Below are positions 34,226 through 43,256 of a stretch of 64,000 nt of DNA, in pieces. Below the pieces are notes generated by a model. That model ran no database searches. It saw nothing but the letters and a program-made list of their open reading frames with translations, and was not told where the DNA came from. The first letter of the stretch is position 1; each line of letters opens with the position of its first letter. The translations under genes were made by a program, and so were the position numbers. The stretch lies in the NCBI GenBank assembly GCA_964453665.1, contig CAYVQT010000003.1, forward strand, positions 26,354 through 90,353, read 5' to 3'. This stretch comes from DAOUTY01 sp964453665 (GTDB lineage: Bacteria; Chloroflexota; Dehalococcoidia; SZUA-161).

Positions 34226-34918
34226 TCATTTGACCGCCGGCAGCAGGAGCCTGACATAATAGCTGCTGGTGAGGTAAACTGCGGCCAGTGGATTGTGCCC
34301 CGTTACCCTGTCCTTCACCGCCAGCACCGTCATCGGAGCCTTACAATACTTCATAAAAAGGGTATCATGCCCCACGCACAGGCCCATGAGTATGGCGAAA
34401 TCTACCCTCTCGGAGTTCAGTATCTCCGCCTGGGTTATGGGGCTGCACATGGACTCATAGCGTTCCGGCCCGGGTATTTTCTCCTCGGGCTTGATGCCTA
34501 TCCTCTCCTTGGGAATAGCCCCCGCTTTGCAGCACACCGATACCACCTCGAAGCCCTTCGCTTCCAGTATTGCGGTGATCGCCCGTGCCTCGCTGGCTAC
34601 GCCGACGCAGAAAGCGAGCCCCAGTCTCTTGTAGCCATTCTTGTGCGCGAATTGTACCGTCTCCTCTATCCGGGGGATTTTCGTCCTGAAACCATCCGGG
34701 GTCCTTTCGTAACATTCGAATTCCTGCACCGAGGCCAGTCGAGCGAACTCCCTTACGTCATCCTTATCATACTCGCGCACCGACTTCTCTATAATGTCCT
34801 GCTTTAACCTGCTAGGGCAAAAGCGCGGCGCTTCCTCAAAGCTCGGCTGCTCATCCGCCGCGATATTGGGGTAACATAGCATCCTCGGACACCTGGCACA
34901 CTGTGGTCTGTCACTCAT
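34226..34918 (-). CDS. DUF1847 cysteine-rich protein
   Basis: 230 residues. The N-terminal Cys cluster CARCPRMLCYPN and a later FCPS may bind metal. The body has the DUF1847 hallmarks IEETVQFAHKNGYKRLGLAFCVGVASEA, VVSVCCKAGAIPKE, CSPITQAEILNSERVDFAILMGLCVGHDTLF and the closing DRVTGHNPLAAVY. The family is widespread in anaerobes; its function is not established, and the conserved Cys suggest metal binding or redox. GGGAGGTAAA precedes the ATG. The gene begins the ancestral sequence right of the island. Confidence 0.85.
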   Translation of the reverse strand: MSDRPQCARCPRMLCYPNIAADEQPSFEEAPRFCPSRLKQDIIEKSVREYDKDDVREFARLASVQEFECYERTPDGFRTKIPRIEETVQFAHKNGYKRLGLAFCVGVASEARAITAILEAKGFEVVSVCCKAGAIPKERIGIKPEEKIPGPERYESMCSPITQAEILNSERVDFAILMGLCVGHDTLFMKYCKAPMTVLAVKDRVTGHNPLAAVYLTSSYYVRLLLPAVK

Positions 34919-35023
34919 TTTTTACCTCCCGCCGGCTGCATACCCAGATACGATCTCGTGTTAGGGAACGCGAACAGCACTGGACATTTCTTTGAAAATG
35001 GGATCTATACCGTTCGCCCTGAG

Positions 35024-35058
35024 CCCTTCGATAAACTCAGGACAGGCCTGTCGAAGGG
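35024..35058. repeat. REP-type palindrome
   Basis: Imperfect palindrome starting CCCTTCGATAAACTCAGG and ending CCTGTCGAAGGG. Same family as 3005 and 6953. A partial second copy (GTTCGACAAGCTCACC) follows at about 35070. Confidence 0.7.
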
Positions 35059-35124
35059 CCGTTCATGGTTCGACAAGCTCACCACGAACGGAGTCTCAAA
35101 TGCTAACTGTTCCAAAATATATTC

Positions 35125-35853
35125 TCATTCTTCGTGGTGCTTATTACAATCAGTATGACGGATTTTCGCCTTCACTATCATTATGGTCCCGTACTTAAGG
35201 TAATCCCTTTTCTCCACGTGAAGCCGGTGCTTATTCAATAGTTCACCCAGACCTCCCTGCTCAATGTAATCCCTGGAGCATCTGAAATGGGACCAGCCTG
35301 CGAAGAACTCCACAATCCTTATTAAAAAGGCATATGCATTTCGTGGTAAAGGGGCCCTGAAATCAATGAAAACCAGGACGCCTTCACTTCTCACCACCCT
35401 TTTCATCTCGGATATCACCCTGTCCCTCGCCGGCCTTTCCTTTTCATGCAGCGCCAGCGATATGGAAGCACAGTCAAAGGTGCTGTCCCGGAAAGGCAGG
35501 TTCCCGGCATCCGCTACCTGGAAAGAGACATCGGTTAGGCCGCGTTTTCTTCTGCTCTTGTCAGCTATTCTTACCATGCGGGGATCGAAGTCGATTCCGG
35601 CCGCGTTAACGCCTTTTCTGGCGTAGTGAAACACCTGATCTCCCGTGGCACAGCAGACATCCAGTACTCTGTCACCTTGTTTCATCCCGGCAAAATCAGG
35701 AGTATAGACCCTGATGTCATGCAATATGGGGTCAATCACCCTTGCGTAGGTCAAGATATACATGTGTTTGAATCCTAACACATGTCCCCGAGGCAAGCAA
35801 AAATGCACGATAGCTGTGTCATCGGCCAGATGGTATAATTCGGTGTAGCTCAT
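35125..35853 (-). CDS. Class I SAM-dependent methyltransferase (UbiE/MenG-like)
   Basis: 242 residues. SAM-binding motif I VLDVCCATGDQVFHYA, acidic loop GIDFDPRMVRIADKS, motif II FQVADAGNLPFRDSTFDCASISLALHE and motif III VLVFIDFRAP. This pattern is close to UbiE/COQ5-type C- or small-molecule methyltransferases. The natural start is uncertain: the long frame has no clear ribosome site, while the ATG at 35763 (MYILTYARV) has AGGA upstream and would still keep the whole catalytic domain. Divergent from the MFS gene 53 bp away. The substrate is unknown. Confidence 0.83.
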   Translation of the reverse strand: MSYTELYHLADDTAIVHFCLPRGHVLGFKHMYILTYARVIDPILHDIRVYTPDFAGMKQGDRVLDVCCATGDQVFHYARKGVNAAGIDFDPRMVRIADKSRRKRGLTDVSFQVADAGNLPFRDSTFDCASISLALHEKERPARDRVISEMKRVVRSEGVLVFIDFRAPLPRNAYAFLIRIVEFFAGWSHFRCSRDYIEQGGLGELLNKHRLHVEKRDYLKYGTIMIVKAKIRHTDCNKHHEE

Positions 35854-35905
35854 AGATACGAGGCAATATGGATCATCGAATCAACCTCGCCGGCACGATA
35901 GCGGT

Positions 35906-37153
35906 ATGAAATCCAATCCAGCCCCCGGCCAGGGGCGCTTCTTCTATGGCTGGGTGATAGTCGTATCCTGCCTGCTCGTATCCCTGGTAATCTTTGGCAT
36001 CCGTTACTCCTTCGGTGTCTTCTTCACCCCTCTCGAGGAAGCATTCGGCTGGCCCCGGGCCACGACCTCCGGCGTATTTGCCACCTATATGATTCTGTCG
36101 TCGCTATTCGCCATCATCAGCGGTTGGGCCATCGATCGGTACGGGCCCAGGATGGTGGTCATCGGCATGGGGGTAATCACCGGCATCAGTTTGATTCTCA
36201 CAGGCCGGGTGGAATCCCTGTGGCAGCTTTATCTCACATACAGTATCCTGCTGGCCATGGGGACAGGCGGCACCTATGCTATCGTAATGTCGACCGGCTC
36301 CCGCTGGTTTCTCAAACGGCGAGCCACCGCACTGGCCATCATCGGGTCAGGTGCCGGTCTGGGCACCCTCATCATGGCGCCCGTCTCCGCCCAGCTTATC
36401 GCCGCCTATGACTGGCGAACCTGCTTTGTGGCCCTGGCTATTATCGTCTGGATAACAGTAATACCCGCAGCCTGGTTTCTGAAAAAGGAACCCGGGGGAA
36501 TCGGTGCCCCGCCCGATGGCGAACGGGAACACATGTCGCAAACGGATATCGGCGAATCAGCCGACTGGTCCAGGCACTTCTCCCTGACGGAGGCCCTGAA
36601 GACACGAAGCTTCTGGCTCTTTTTCCTCATCTGGTTCAGCTATTCCTTCTGCCTCCATCTGGTGTTGACACACGTGGTGCCGCGGGCTCAAGACGTTGGC
36701 ATAGCGCCGGTGCAGGCTGCCGCTATAGTAAGCGTGATGGGTGCGGTCACCATTCCCTCTCGAATACTCATCGGCATACTCTCCGACAGGGTTGGCAGGA
36801 AGACAACAGGCATCGTTTGCGCCCTGATACACACTGTGGCCATGCTCTGGCTCATCGGCTCCACCGAGATGTGGATGTTCTACCTCTTTGCCGTGATCTA
36901 CGGCATAGGCTACGGAGGGCTGGACCCTCCGATAGTTGCCCTGATCGGCGATGCCTTTGGACTGCGCCGGGTAGGTGTGATTATGGGGAGTTTGATAGTT
37001 GGCTGGGGACTGGGAGCAGCCCTGGGGCCGTACCTCGGCGGGCTCGTCTTCGACATCAGCAGCAGCTACAGCACAGCTTTTTTGGTTGCGGCGCTCGTCA
37101 TGGTAATGGCAGCTATATTCATCTCGCGCCTAGATATATCCAAAAATAGCTAG
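35906..37153 (+). CDS. MFS transporter (oxalate/formate antiporter or monocarboxylate type)
   Basis: 415 residues with about 12 hydrophobic helices, starting FFYGWVIVVSCLLVSLVIFGIRYSFGVFF, the typical beginning of the OFA/monocarboxylate MFS group. The signature loops GWAIDRYGPRMVVIG after helix 2 and GILSDRVGRKTTG after helix 8 are present. The central cytoplasmic loop (about 190-220) is hydrophilic. It likely moves an organic acid across the membrane. It stands alone, divergent from the methyltransferase. Confidence 0.88.
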   Translation: MKSNPAPGQGRFFYGWVIVVSCLLVSLVIFGIRYSFGVFFTPLEEAFGWPRATTSGVFATYMILSSLFAIISGWAIDRYGPRMVVIGMGVITGISLILTGRVESLWQLYLTYSILLAMGTGGTYAIVMSTGSRWFLKRRATALAIIGSGAGLGTLIMAPVSAQLIAAYDWRTCFVALAIIVWITVIPAAWFLKKEPGGIGAPPDGEREHMSQTDIGESADWSRHFSLTEALKTRSFWLFFLIWFSYSFCLHLVLTHVVPRAQDVGIAPVQAAAIVSVMGAVTIPSRILIGILSDRVGRKTTGIVCALIHTVAMLWLIGSTEMWMFYLFAVIYGIGYGGLDPPIVALIGDAFGLRRVGVIMGSLIVGWGLGAALGPYLGGLVFDISSSYSTAFLVAALVMVMAAIFISRLDISKNS

Positions 37154-37172
37154 CCAAGCGGTCACTACAACT

Positions 37173-37823
37173 TCAGGCGAAAACCCTCATCCGTGAGAGC
37201 AGCTCATTGACTTTAGCAAAAATCTCACCTCTGTTCTTCCGAAACCTCCTCCTGCTCTGCCTTTCCCGCGCCCAACCGTCGAAATCAGAGAGAAACAGGC
37301 AGGGGGCATGGCCCGAGTCGTCTATGATTTGCTCACGCTCCAGGGGTATGCCCCGCGCAATCATCCCGCGCTCCATCGGCGTATCCCGACTCGGGTCGCA
37401 GGCGACCCACCCACCCAGCCAGACCTCACAGTCAACGTGGTCCTGCTCGACAGGTGCGTCACCCATGCGCTGCGCCATCTCTTCGTCACCGGTTATCGCC
37501 CCCCAGAGGCTCACCTCAGACCTGATACGATAGGCGCGGTACCTCGCTCGAATACCCAGAGACCTGAGCATGGCGACCAGGAGGTTGGTCTTGCCCGCGC
37601 ACATCCCCCAGCCTTTGGCCAGCGTCTCCGAGGCCGTAACGTCCCAGTCCTCAAGGCCGTAGGGTAGCTCCTTGACGAAATTGAATAAGCTCCGGAACAT
37701 CTCCTCGCGGCTTTTACAGCCCCGCGTCAGCTCCAGGGCCCTGGCCTCGATTTCCGGGCAGATGTCGAAGTCACAGAGCTCGCTAGGCCGTAAGTATTTA
37801 TCGTCGTTTGGGGTTGTCACCAC
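37173..37823 (-). CDS. Transglutaminase-like cysteine peptidase family protein
   Basis: 216 residues from a GTG. The catalytic triad of transglutaminase-like proteins is visible: Cys in GWGMCAGKTNLLVAMLRSLGI, His in DHVDCEVWLGG and Asp in WVACDPSRD. No signal peptide, so it is cytoplasmic. Such bacterial proteins are mostly uncharacterised and may be peptidases, amidases or cross-linkers. It converges with the MFS gene, with 19 bp between stop codons. Confidence 0.82.
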   Translation of the reverse strand: MVTTPNDDKYLRPSELCDFDICPEIEARALELTRGCKSREEMFRSLFNFVKELPYGLEDWDVTASETLAKGWGMCAGKTNLLVAMLRSLGIRARYRAYRIRSEVSLWGAITGDEEMAQRMGDAPVEQDHVDCEVWLGGWVACDPSRDTPMERGMIARGIPLEREQIIDDSGHAPCLFLSDFDGWARERQSRRRFRKNRGEIFAKVNELLSRMRVFA

Positions 37824-38017
37824 AGACCTATTGTAGCCATGTTGAAAGCAGATGCCAAACTAATCCCTGTCGTAAATATTGAAGTCCATCACAACGATTC
37901 CTTGACAGATCGAGCCCGATTCGATAGGATACTCGCACAACGACGGCGTGTAACTCCCGGCACATATATTGCCATTTCTTACTGCATCTCCATGAATCAC
38001 GCTCGAAAAGGAGAAGG

Positions 38018-38683
38018 ATGAACTGGTTGGACGCGGTATGCATCATTGTCCTGGTACTCGGCGGTTTGAGGGGGTTATTAACGGGGCGATTACTGCCCCT
38101 TCTCATCATCTTCGCAATATGGATTACAAGCATCGCTCTGGCGGTCAACTTCGAGGACCAGCTCGGCTCCACGTTCGGCGACTATCACTGGTATCCCCTG
38201 CTGGCGTTTTTCATCATCCTGATCATCATCCAGGCCATCATATACTGGTCGGGAATACCGGTGATGATACTGAACAGTATTAAGTGGCGACCTCAGAGGT
38301 CGATGGACATGCTGGGGAGCGCGCTGCTGAGCGCGTGCATAACTGCAATCTACTGCGGGCTGGCCTGGCGGGTTCTCTGGGAGATCGCGGTAGCGGTGAC
38401 ACGAACGTCCGGCTTCACTGTTGAAGGAACAGGCGCCGCCAGCAGCTACTACAATCTGATAGAGGGCTCTGCCTTACGCTCGGGCTTCATTGACTTCGTC
38501 GATTGGTACGAACCGCCTCTGGGCGTGGTGCTCGGATCGATTGTACTGGCAGCCCTCGTAGCCCTCGCCGTGGCGGGGAGATTAAGAGGAGCGGGGAGCG
38601 AGGGTGAGAGTGAAGATAACGGGGAAAGCGGAATTGCCGGGGGGAACGGGGCTGGCAGCGGCACTAAGACGGTAAGTCAATAG
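38018..38683 (+). CDS. CvpA-like membrane protein
   Basis: 221 residues with four hydrophobic helices: the first begins MNWLDAVCIIVLVLGGLRGLLTGRL, which is CvpA-like (a membrane family named for colicin V production but found widely), then AFFIILIIIQAIIYW and two further ones. The C-terminal ~35 residues are Gly/Glu/Ser-rich and disordered. GGAGAAGG precedes the ATG. No partner genes. Fold assignment is moderate. Confidence 0.65.
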   Translation: MNWLDAVCIIVLVLGGLRGLLTGRLLPLLIIFAIWITSIALAVNFEDQLGSTFGDYHWYPLLAFFIILIIIQAIIYWSGIPVMILNSIKWRPQRSMDMLGSALLSACITAIYCGLAWRVLWEIAVAVTRTSGFTVEGTGAASSYYNLIEGSALRSGFIDFVDWYEPPLGVVLGSIVLAALVALAVAGRLRGAGSEGESEDNGESGIAGGNGAGSGTKTVSQ

Positions 38684-38839
38684 TTTAACATTTAGCCGAG
38701 GGTCCTGTATTCTATAAGAGCGTTCATAACCTGAAGTTAGTGGTTCACATCCCTCTTATTTTTATCAACTTAACCCTGCGTAATATCACCCTGATTAAAA
38801 AAACCATCAGTAGACCGGGGCCTGTTACTGGATGAGCAA

Positions 38840-39271
38840 CTAGTTACGGTCCGGCCCCATGGACCTGTAATTAGCTGCCAGCCATTTGCCCTGGCAGCGC
38901 TTGCTGCACCATCTTATCTTCAGTCCCAGCTCCTCCTGACGCTTGACCGTGCCCGCTTTACGGGTGAAGAGCGCACCACACCACTCGCAAACAAAGGTCT
39001 GGTGGTGGGCTTTCCTTCTCCTCTCCTTCTCCGCTGTCCAGCATTCATGGCAATACCCCTGATAATAGGCGGTCTGCGTTATTCCGTTTTCAAGCAAACG
39101 GATCTGCCTCCCGCACGTGTTGCAGAATCTGGGATGGCGTCTGCGGCCATTAGCTACCTGCCTGATCCTCTCCCTTGATACCCCCAGAAGTCGCGCTACC
39201 TCGGCGTAGCTCAGAGAAGGATTCACCTGGAGAATCCTTGTTGCGCTGTCCTTGATAATATTATTTGCCAT
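38840..39271 (-). CDS. Helix-turn-helix protein with multiple zinc-ribbon motifs
   Basis: 143 residues. The N-terminus (about 10-43) is a helix-turn-helix like sigma region 4: LSYAEVARLLGVSRERIRQVANG. Three Cys pairs follow: FCNTCGRQI with YCHECWTAE, FVCEWCGALF and RWCSKRCQGKW, probable zinc-ribbon modules. It should bind DNA or RNA. It follows the XRE regulator gene on the same strand after 67 nt and likely shares its promoter. Confidence 0.7.
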   Translation of the reverse strand: MANNIIKDSATRILQVNPSLSYAEVARLLGVSRERIRQVANGRRRHPRFCNTCGRQIRLLENGITQTAYYQGYCHECWTAEKERRRKAHHQTFVCEWCGALFTRKAGTVKRQEELGLKIRWCSKRCQGKWLAANYRSMGPDRN

Positions 39272-39338
39272 TTAGCTCATCCTCCTTCAATGCCCATAGC
39301 GATCTCATCCAGAGGCAATTGCTGAAGCAGGTTCAAAA

Positions 39339-39728
39339 TCAGCTGCCATCGGCCGGATGGAGTCCCTTCCTGAGAGCCTTTTCCTTGAATTCCAGATATG
39401 TCAGATAGTTTGCCAGTTCCTCCAGTTGCTCCTCAGCAAGATCGGGGACGATACCACCCACATATTCACGCTTGCTGGCCAGAGTGCCGGCCAGGTCCAT
39501 TTCGAGCATGCCGATTGTTCTCAACAGGTGGTTCGGGCTGACCCCCAGATGAGGACTCAACCTTCGGATGACACGAGGGGTCGGATTTCTCTCGCCGGTC
39601 TCCAGTTGACTTAGATAGCTGGCGGTTATACCGGCCAGCCCGGCGAGCCGGGCCTGCGAATACGTTACCTCTCCTTCACGACGGAGCCTCCTGAGCTCCC
39701 TGCCGAACTCACTTCCCGGTTTCCTCAT
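39339..39728 (-). CDS. XRE-family transcriptional regulator
   Basis: 129 residues from the ATG at 39728; a GTG three codons upstream is also possible. Residues 5-65 are a lambda-Cro-type helix-turn-helix: LRRLRREGEVTYSQARLAGLAGITASYLSQLETGERNPTPRVI, typical of XRE repressors. The rest is a short helical tail (EEQLEELANYLTYLEFKEKAL) for dimerisation. Palindromic TAAC-N5-GTTA sites lie inside and upstream of its own promoter, so it is probably autoregulated. It leads an operon with the zinc-ribbon protein. Confidence 0.85.
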   Translation of the reverse strand: MRKPGSEFGRELRRLRREGEVTYSQARLAGLAGITASYLSQLETGERNPTPRVIRRLSPHLGVSPNHLLRTIGMLEMDLAGTLASKREYVGGIVPDLAEEQLEELANYLTYLEFKEKALRKGLHPADGS

Positions 39729-39756
39729 AGGATGCACCGATCCTTAATCTGATGAG

Positions 39757-39850
39757 ATAATATAACAAAAAGTTAAAAATTGTCAAGTTTACCTCTTGAC
39801 ATTGTATATTATTTGTGATAGCTTTTGTCAAGTAAAATAACATTTTGTTA
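39757..39850 (-). promoter_or_regulatory. Promoters and operators of the XRE operon
   Basis: On the minus strand: -35 TTGACA (39786-39781), 18-nt spacer, -10 TATTAT (39762-39757). The spacer holds the palindrome TAAC-AAAAA-GTTA (39763-39775). A second identical-spacing palindrome TAAC-ATTTT-GTTA lies at 39838-39850. A possible second promoter has TTGACA at 39831-39826 and TATACA at 39808-39803. TGTCAAG-N7-CTTGACA (39781-39801) is a further inverted repeat, with another half-site at 39826. The rest of the 39851-40168 gap shows no convincing gene. Confidence 0.65.
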
Positions 39851-40168
39851 GTTTTCATTTTTTTACTGGTGTTATCGTACCAGAGGGGCATCGCAGACAA
39901 TCATTCTAGATATTGACATTTTAAGAAAGGTGCGTGCGTAAAATGAGCGCTTCAAAGGTGATAAAGTGCATCTTCGCCAGGATCGTAACGTACAGGGACG
40001 ACGTTTTGGATCTTCCTCTTTACATCGATGCCTTTTTTAACAGAAAGCGTTTAGCAAGGGGTGCCGGACGCCACCGGCAACACAGTGTGAGGTTCTCAAC
40101 ATCATCGGCCATCTAACACAGGGAATCTACACAGACTTCAGTATAGAAAGAAAGGAGGTGATCATAGA

Positions 40169-40411
40169 ATGCCAGCGTTAGCAGAAATAGTAGCAGGCGC
40201 AATGGAAATTGTACGTCAGTTGATGCAGGAATTCGTCACCGTAGATAAGACGACTTTATCGGCCGATAACTGCGGCATTGTTCAATACAACGCTCTCTTG
40301 ACCGGCTGCGGTGATTCACTGGTGGACCAGCTCGCCCAGTTAGTATACTCGGGCGTACAGCTAGGGGCTGAACTTTTGGGTGCACTCATGGTAATCCCCG
40401 GCACCGCGTAG
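40169..40411 (+). CDS. Small orphan peptide with strong expression signals
   Basis: 80 residues, mildly hydrophobic, with two Cys 12 residues apart (DNCGIVQYNALLTGCGD) flanked by amphipathic helices (AEIVAGAMEIVRQLMQEFV and VDQLAQLVYSGVQLGAELLGALM). An unusually good ribosome site (AAAGGAGGTGATC) precedes the ATG and a perfect terminator follows, so it is a real, well-expressed single gene. No homologue recognised. There is no leader, GG-cleavage site or transporter nearby to prove a bacteriocin. Confidence 0.7.
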   Translation: MPALAEIVAGAMEIVRQLMQEFVTVDKTTLSADNCGIVQYNALLTGCGDSLVDQLAQLVYSGVQLGAELLGALMVIPGTA

Positions 40412-40433
40412 ACAATCAAATCTCTTTTGACTG

Positions 40434-40463
40434 CACAGAACCCTCCAAATGGAGGGTTCTGTG
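40434..40463 (+). terminator. Rho-independent terminator of the 80-residue peptide gene
   Basis: Perfect 13-bp stem (CACAGAACCCTCC and its complement) with loop AAAT, followed by TTTATT, 22 bp after the stop codon. The clearest intrinsic terminator in the window. Confidence 0.85.
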
Positions 40464-41088
40464 TTTATTCGAGCTTCTCTAAGCCCGCTCGTTGAAAACC
40501 ACCGAGGAAATTTGTTACAAGCTGTTCGACAGCCTCAGATGGTGAGGAAGGGGATTATTTAAGAAAAAGTCCACAAGTCTAAGGGCGGCAGTGAGACAGA
40601 TTTAGGAAGCGTGGCAAACCCTTTACAGGCTTTACATATAGAAGCGGTGTCCTTCGAAAGGCTCCTGTCGACCGAGCTGCTGATCGTGGTCGCCATTCAG
40701 TGGGCACCGCTGTAATCCAAGTCCAAGAGTACATATCATGCATCCTGGCTCTTTTATAACACGGGGTAAGTGCTGCTGAACCTCCGATCTCCGTAAGGAT
40801 GTCGTTGTAGACATTATATGCGATTGTCCGGTACTTTCAACTTCACTACTCTTCACCTTTCCTACCGATTTCCGGGGATTACGCCTCGATGCTGCCGGTC
40901 TATGTCAAACTGAAAGCGCCGAGTCAGGGCAAATCCCAGCAGCGATTTTAGCCGCAGGCAGCACGTCGAAGCGTTCGGGAAAGAGCAGTTGATTAAAGGC
41001 GGAAGAGCTATGGCTATATCAGGCGAGGCATATAAAACAGGGCCGCCGCCCGCAAAGAAGCTAACCGGAGAGTCTTATATGATCGGTG
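40464..41088. other. Intergenic, nothing identified
   Basis: About 620 bases between the terminator and the disulfide oxidoreductase gene. Short frames occur on both strands, without ribosome sites or recognisable protein features. No repeat family member seen. Confidence 0.5.
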
Positions 41089-42450
41089 TTACTCAAGATT
41101 GTCAAATGTCCGCTGTATCAACTCGGGTAGAGCGGGGTGTATATGTAAGCCACCGTAGATACCCTGCAGGCTTCCTCCCGTCGCCATGGCATTTATAACT
41201 TCCTGGATAAGTATGGGGGCATAAGGACCTATAATGTGAAAGCCCAGTATCCTTCCGCTGTTCTCGTCAACTATCGCCTTGGCAAAGCCCTCCTCCTCCA
41301 TCATAGCCTCTCCCTTCGCGGTATCCGAATACATTGCCCGTCCCACCTGCACGCGATAATCCCTTCTCGCGCTCTCCTCGGTCAGCCCCACAGAGGCAAT
41401 TTGGGGATGTGAATAAACAGCGTGTGGCACCGCGTTGTAGTCCATTATCATCCTCTCCCGGCTAATCGAATTATGCCAGGCTACTGCCGCCTCCCTGTTC
41501 GCCACATGTAAAAACATCTGTTGTCCGTTGGCGTCCCCCACGGCAAATATGTTTTTCTTGCCTGTCTCAAGATAATCATCTACTTTTATGAAACCCCTTT
41601 TATCAACTTCCACACCCGTGTTCTCAACCTTGAGCAAATCGGCATTGGACCTCCTCCCCACTGCAATCATGACTCTCTCGGCAAAGTACTCCGCCTCCCT
41701 GCCAGTCTTACCGTCCTTTGCCACGACCGTACAACCACTCCCCGTTTTCCTTATTTCCTGCGCCTGGGTATTGGTATAGATGCGCATACGCTTCGCCATC
41801 TGGCGCTCAAGCAACTCGGATATCTCACGCTCCTCAGATTGGGCAAGCCTGTCGAGCATCTCCAAAATCGTGACCTCGGTGCCCATCGCAGCAAAGAAGT
41901 GGGCGTATTCAACTGCGACGTATCCGCCCCCGATTATCAAGATGCTGCGTGGTCTCTCCTTTAGTTCCAGTACCGTCTCGTTTGTAAGATAGTCAATGCT
42001 GTCTACACCCCTGATAGGAGGAATTAGAATACGTGAACCGGAAGCGATGAAGACCTTTTCCCCCTTTATTCTCTCGCTATTAACCTCCATGGTGTAACCG
42101 GCGACAAAATGTCCCTCGCCTTCATAGAAATCCAGGCCTTTCAGTTGCCCTACCCCTCTTTTAATGCGGGTTTGAGTTTCCTGCCTGCTTTTCCTCATCC
42201 GCCCCATTATCGAAGCGAAGTCTATACCCCTGATTTGCGTATCTATGCCCAGTTTCCCGGCTTCCTGGATTTCGGCTATTCTATCTGCCGGGTAGATCAG
42301 CATCTTCGAAGGTATACACCCCAGATTAAGACAAGTGCCCCCATAAGGCCCTCTGTCAACCAGAGCTACCTTGAGCCCTTCCGCTAATGCCCCATCCACA
42401 ATTGCCATCCCGGACCCAGATCCGATAACAATGACATCGTAATTCTTCAT
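41089..42450 (-). CDS. Pyridine nucleotide-disulfide oxidoreductase (dihydrolipoamide dehydrogenase-like)
   Basis: 453 residues. FAD motif YDVIVIGSGSG, redox-active disulfide GGTCLNLGCIPSK, NAD(P) motif SILIIGGGYVAVEYAHFFAAMG, second FAD motif NIFAVGDANG and the C-terminal base pair HIHPALPE contributed across the dimer. All catalytic elements are intact. Related members include dihydrolipoamide dehydrogenase, mycothione reductase and mercuric reductase. No lipoyl-complex genes are nearby, so the partner thiol is unknown. Confidence 0.9.
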   Translation of the reverse strand: MKNYDVIVIGSGSGMAIVDGALAEGLKVALVDRGPYGGTCLNLGCIPSKMLIYPADRIAEIQEAGKLGIDTQIRGIDFASIMGRMRKSRQETQTRIKRGVGQLKGLDFYEGEGHFVAGYTMEVNSERIKGEKVFIASGSRILIPPIRGVDSIDYLTNETVLELKERPRSILIIGGGYVAVEYAHFFAAMGTEVTILEMLDRLAQSEEREISELLERQMAKRMRIYTNTQAQEIRKTGSGCTVVAKDGKTGREAEYFAERVMIAVGRRSNADLLKVENTGVEVDKRGFIKVDDYLETGKKNIFAVGDANGQQMFLHVANREAAVAWHNSISRERMIMDYNAVPHAVYSHPQIASVGLTEESARRDYRVQVGRAMYSDTAKGEAMMEEEGFAKAIVDENSGRILGFHIIGPYAPILIQEVINAMATGGSLQGIYGGLHIHPALPELIQRTFDNLE

Positions 42451-42590
42451 TTCATGCTACCCCCATCCCCACTTTTTTATCCTCAAACCGCTGGATTTAC
42501 CATATCCGCGTACAGCTACTCACATTTCCAAGCGGAAACGGCCAAAAGGTGCCAAGATATGGTTCTCCAGCGATGTCTTCTGCTGTCGAC

Positions 42591-43256
42591 CTATGTCCTG
42601 CGCACAGCCATGAAGATCATAAAGAAGCCTATTACAAGACCCACTACCCCTCCAATTAGAAAACCCAAACCGGTGCCAAATACCAGAGGAACCTTCGCTC
42701 CCACCGATACCTTCAGATCAAGCCCAGCGGAACCGTCATCGTTCATCAGCACCAGCGAATAGGTACCCGACTCCAGCGACCACTCCAGGCTCTGGGTACC
42801 GGAACCATGTGCCGACACCGACCAGAATGTTTGGGAAGCAGGGGGTGCGGCGCTGAAACCGCCCGGGTGATATTTGTAATCTATTTCATAAGGATAAATG
42901 CTGAACTCAGTGATTTCATCATACCCGACGTTGTGCAGGTAGGAGTCCAAGTCCGATTCCTCCGCTATTCCCATGAAAATCTGTTTCGATGGATCGCCGC
43001 TATAGCCCTCCACCTTAAAAGTGACCAGATCGCTCCAATCCCATATCCATGCCGCGGATAAATCTATATCAGCGGGCTCGGTGATGATGGCACTGGAACC
43101 CTTTTCAAGCCGAACGAACCGCGTAGTAAAGAAACCCTCATCATCTGTAAGTGCACCGTTAGCCCAGAGCAAAGCCCCACCCCCGAAGACCAAACCAACC
43201 GACACCAGCAATACGATGATTCCGAATACCAGCAGAACGACCTTTCCTGCACTCAT
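42591..43256 (-). CDS. Membrane-anchored extracytoplasmic beta-rich protein
   Basis: 221 residues. Transmembrane helix 1 at about 6-31 (VVLLVFGIIVLLVSVGLVFGGGALLW), an exported domain of about 150 residues with SDLVTFKVEGYSGDPSKQIFMGIA and SLEWSLESGTYSLVLMNDDGSAG, and a second helix at about 193-216. The exported part looks like a beta-sandwich. I cannot name a characterised family. Monocistronic on the minus strand. Confidence 0.7.
   Translation of the reverse strand: MSAGKVVLLVFGIIVLLVSVGLVFGGGALLWANGALTDDEGFFTTRFVRLEKGSSAIITEPADIDLSAAWIWDWSDLVTFKVEGYSGDPSKQIFMGIAEESDLDSYLHNVGYDEITEFSIYPYEIDYKYHPGGFSAAPPASQTFWSVSAHGSGTQSLEWSLESGTYSLVLMNDDGSAGLDLKVSVGAKVPLVFGTGLGFLIGGVVGLVIGFFMIFMAVRRT

Noticed and set aside
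39934..40116. 60-residue frame before the peptide gene
   Set aside because: No ribosome site, no recognisable composition, and it lies in likely promoter DNA.
40169..40411. Calling the 80-residue peptide a bacteriocin
   Set aside because: No leader cleavage site, immunity gene, modification enzyme or dedicated exporter is next to it.
40632..40856. Minus-strand 74-residue frame
   Set aside because: No ribosome site or protein-like pattern; the surrounding 600 bp look non-coding.
40989..41198. Plus-strand 69-residue frame overlapping the disulfide oxidoreductase end
   Set aside because: The overlapped region is explained by an intact, strongly conserved gene on the other strand.
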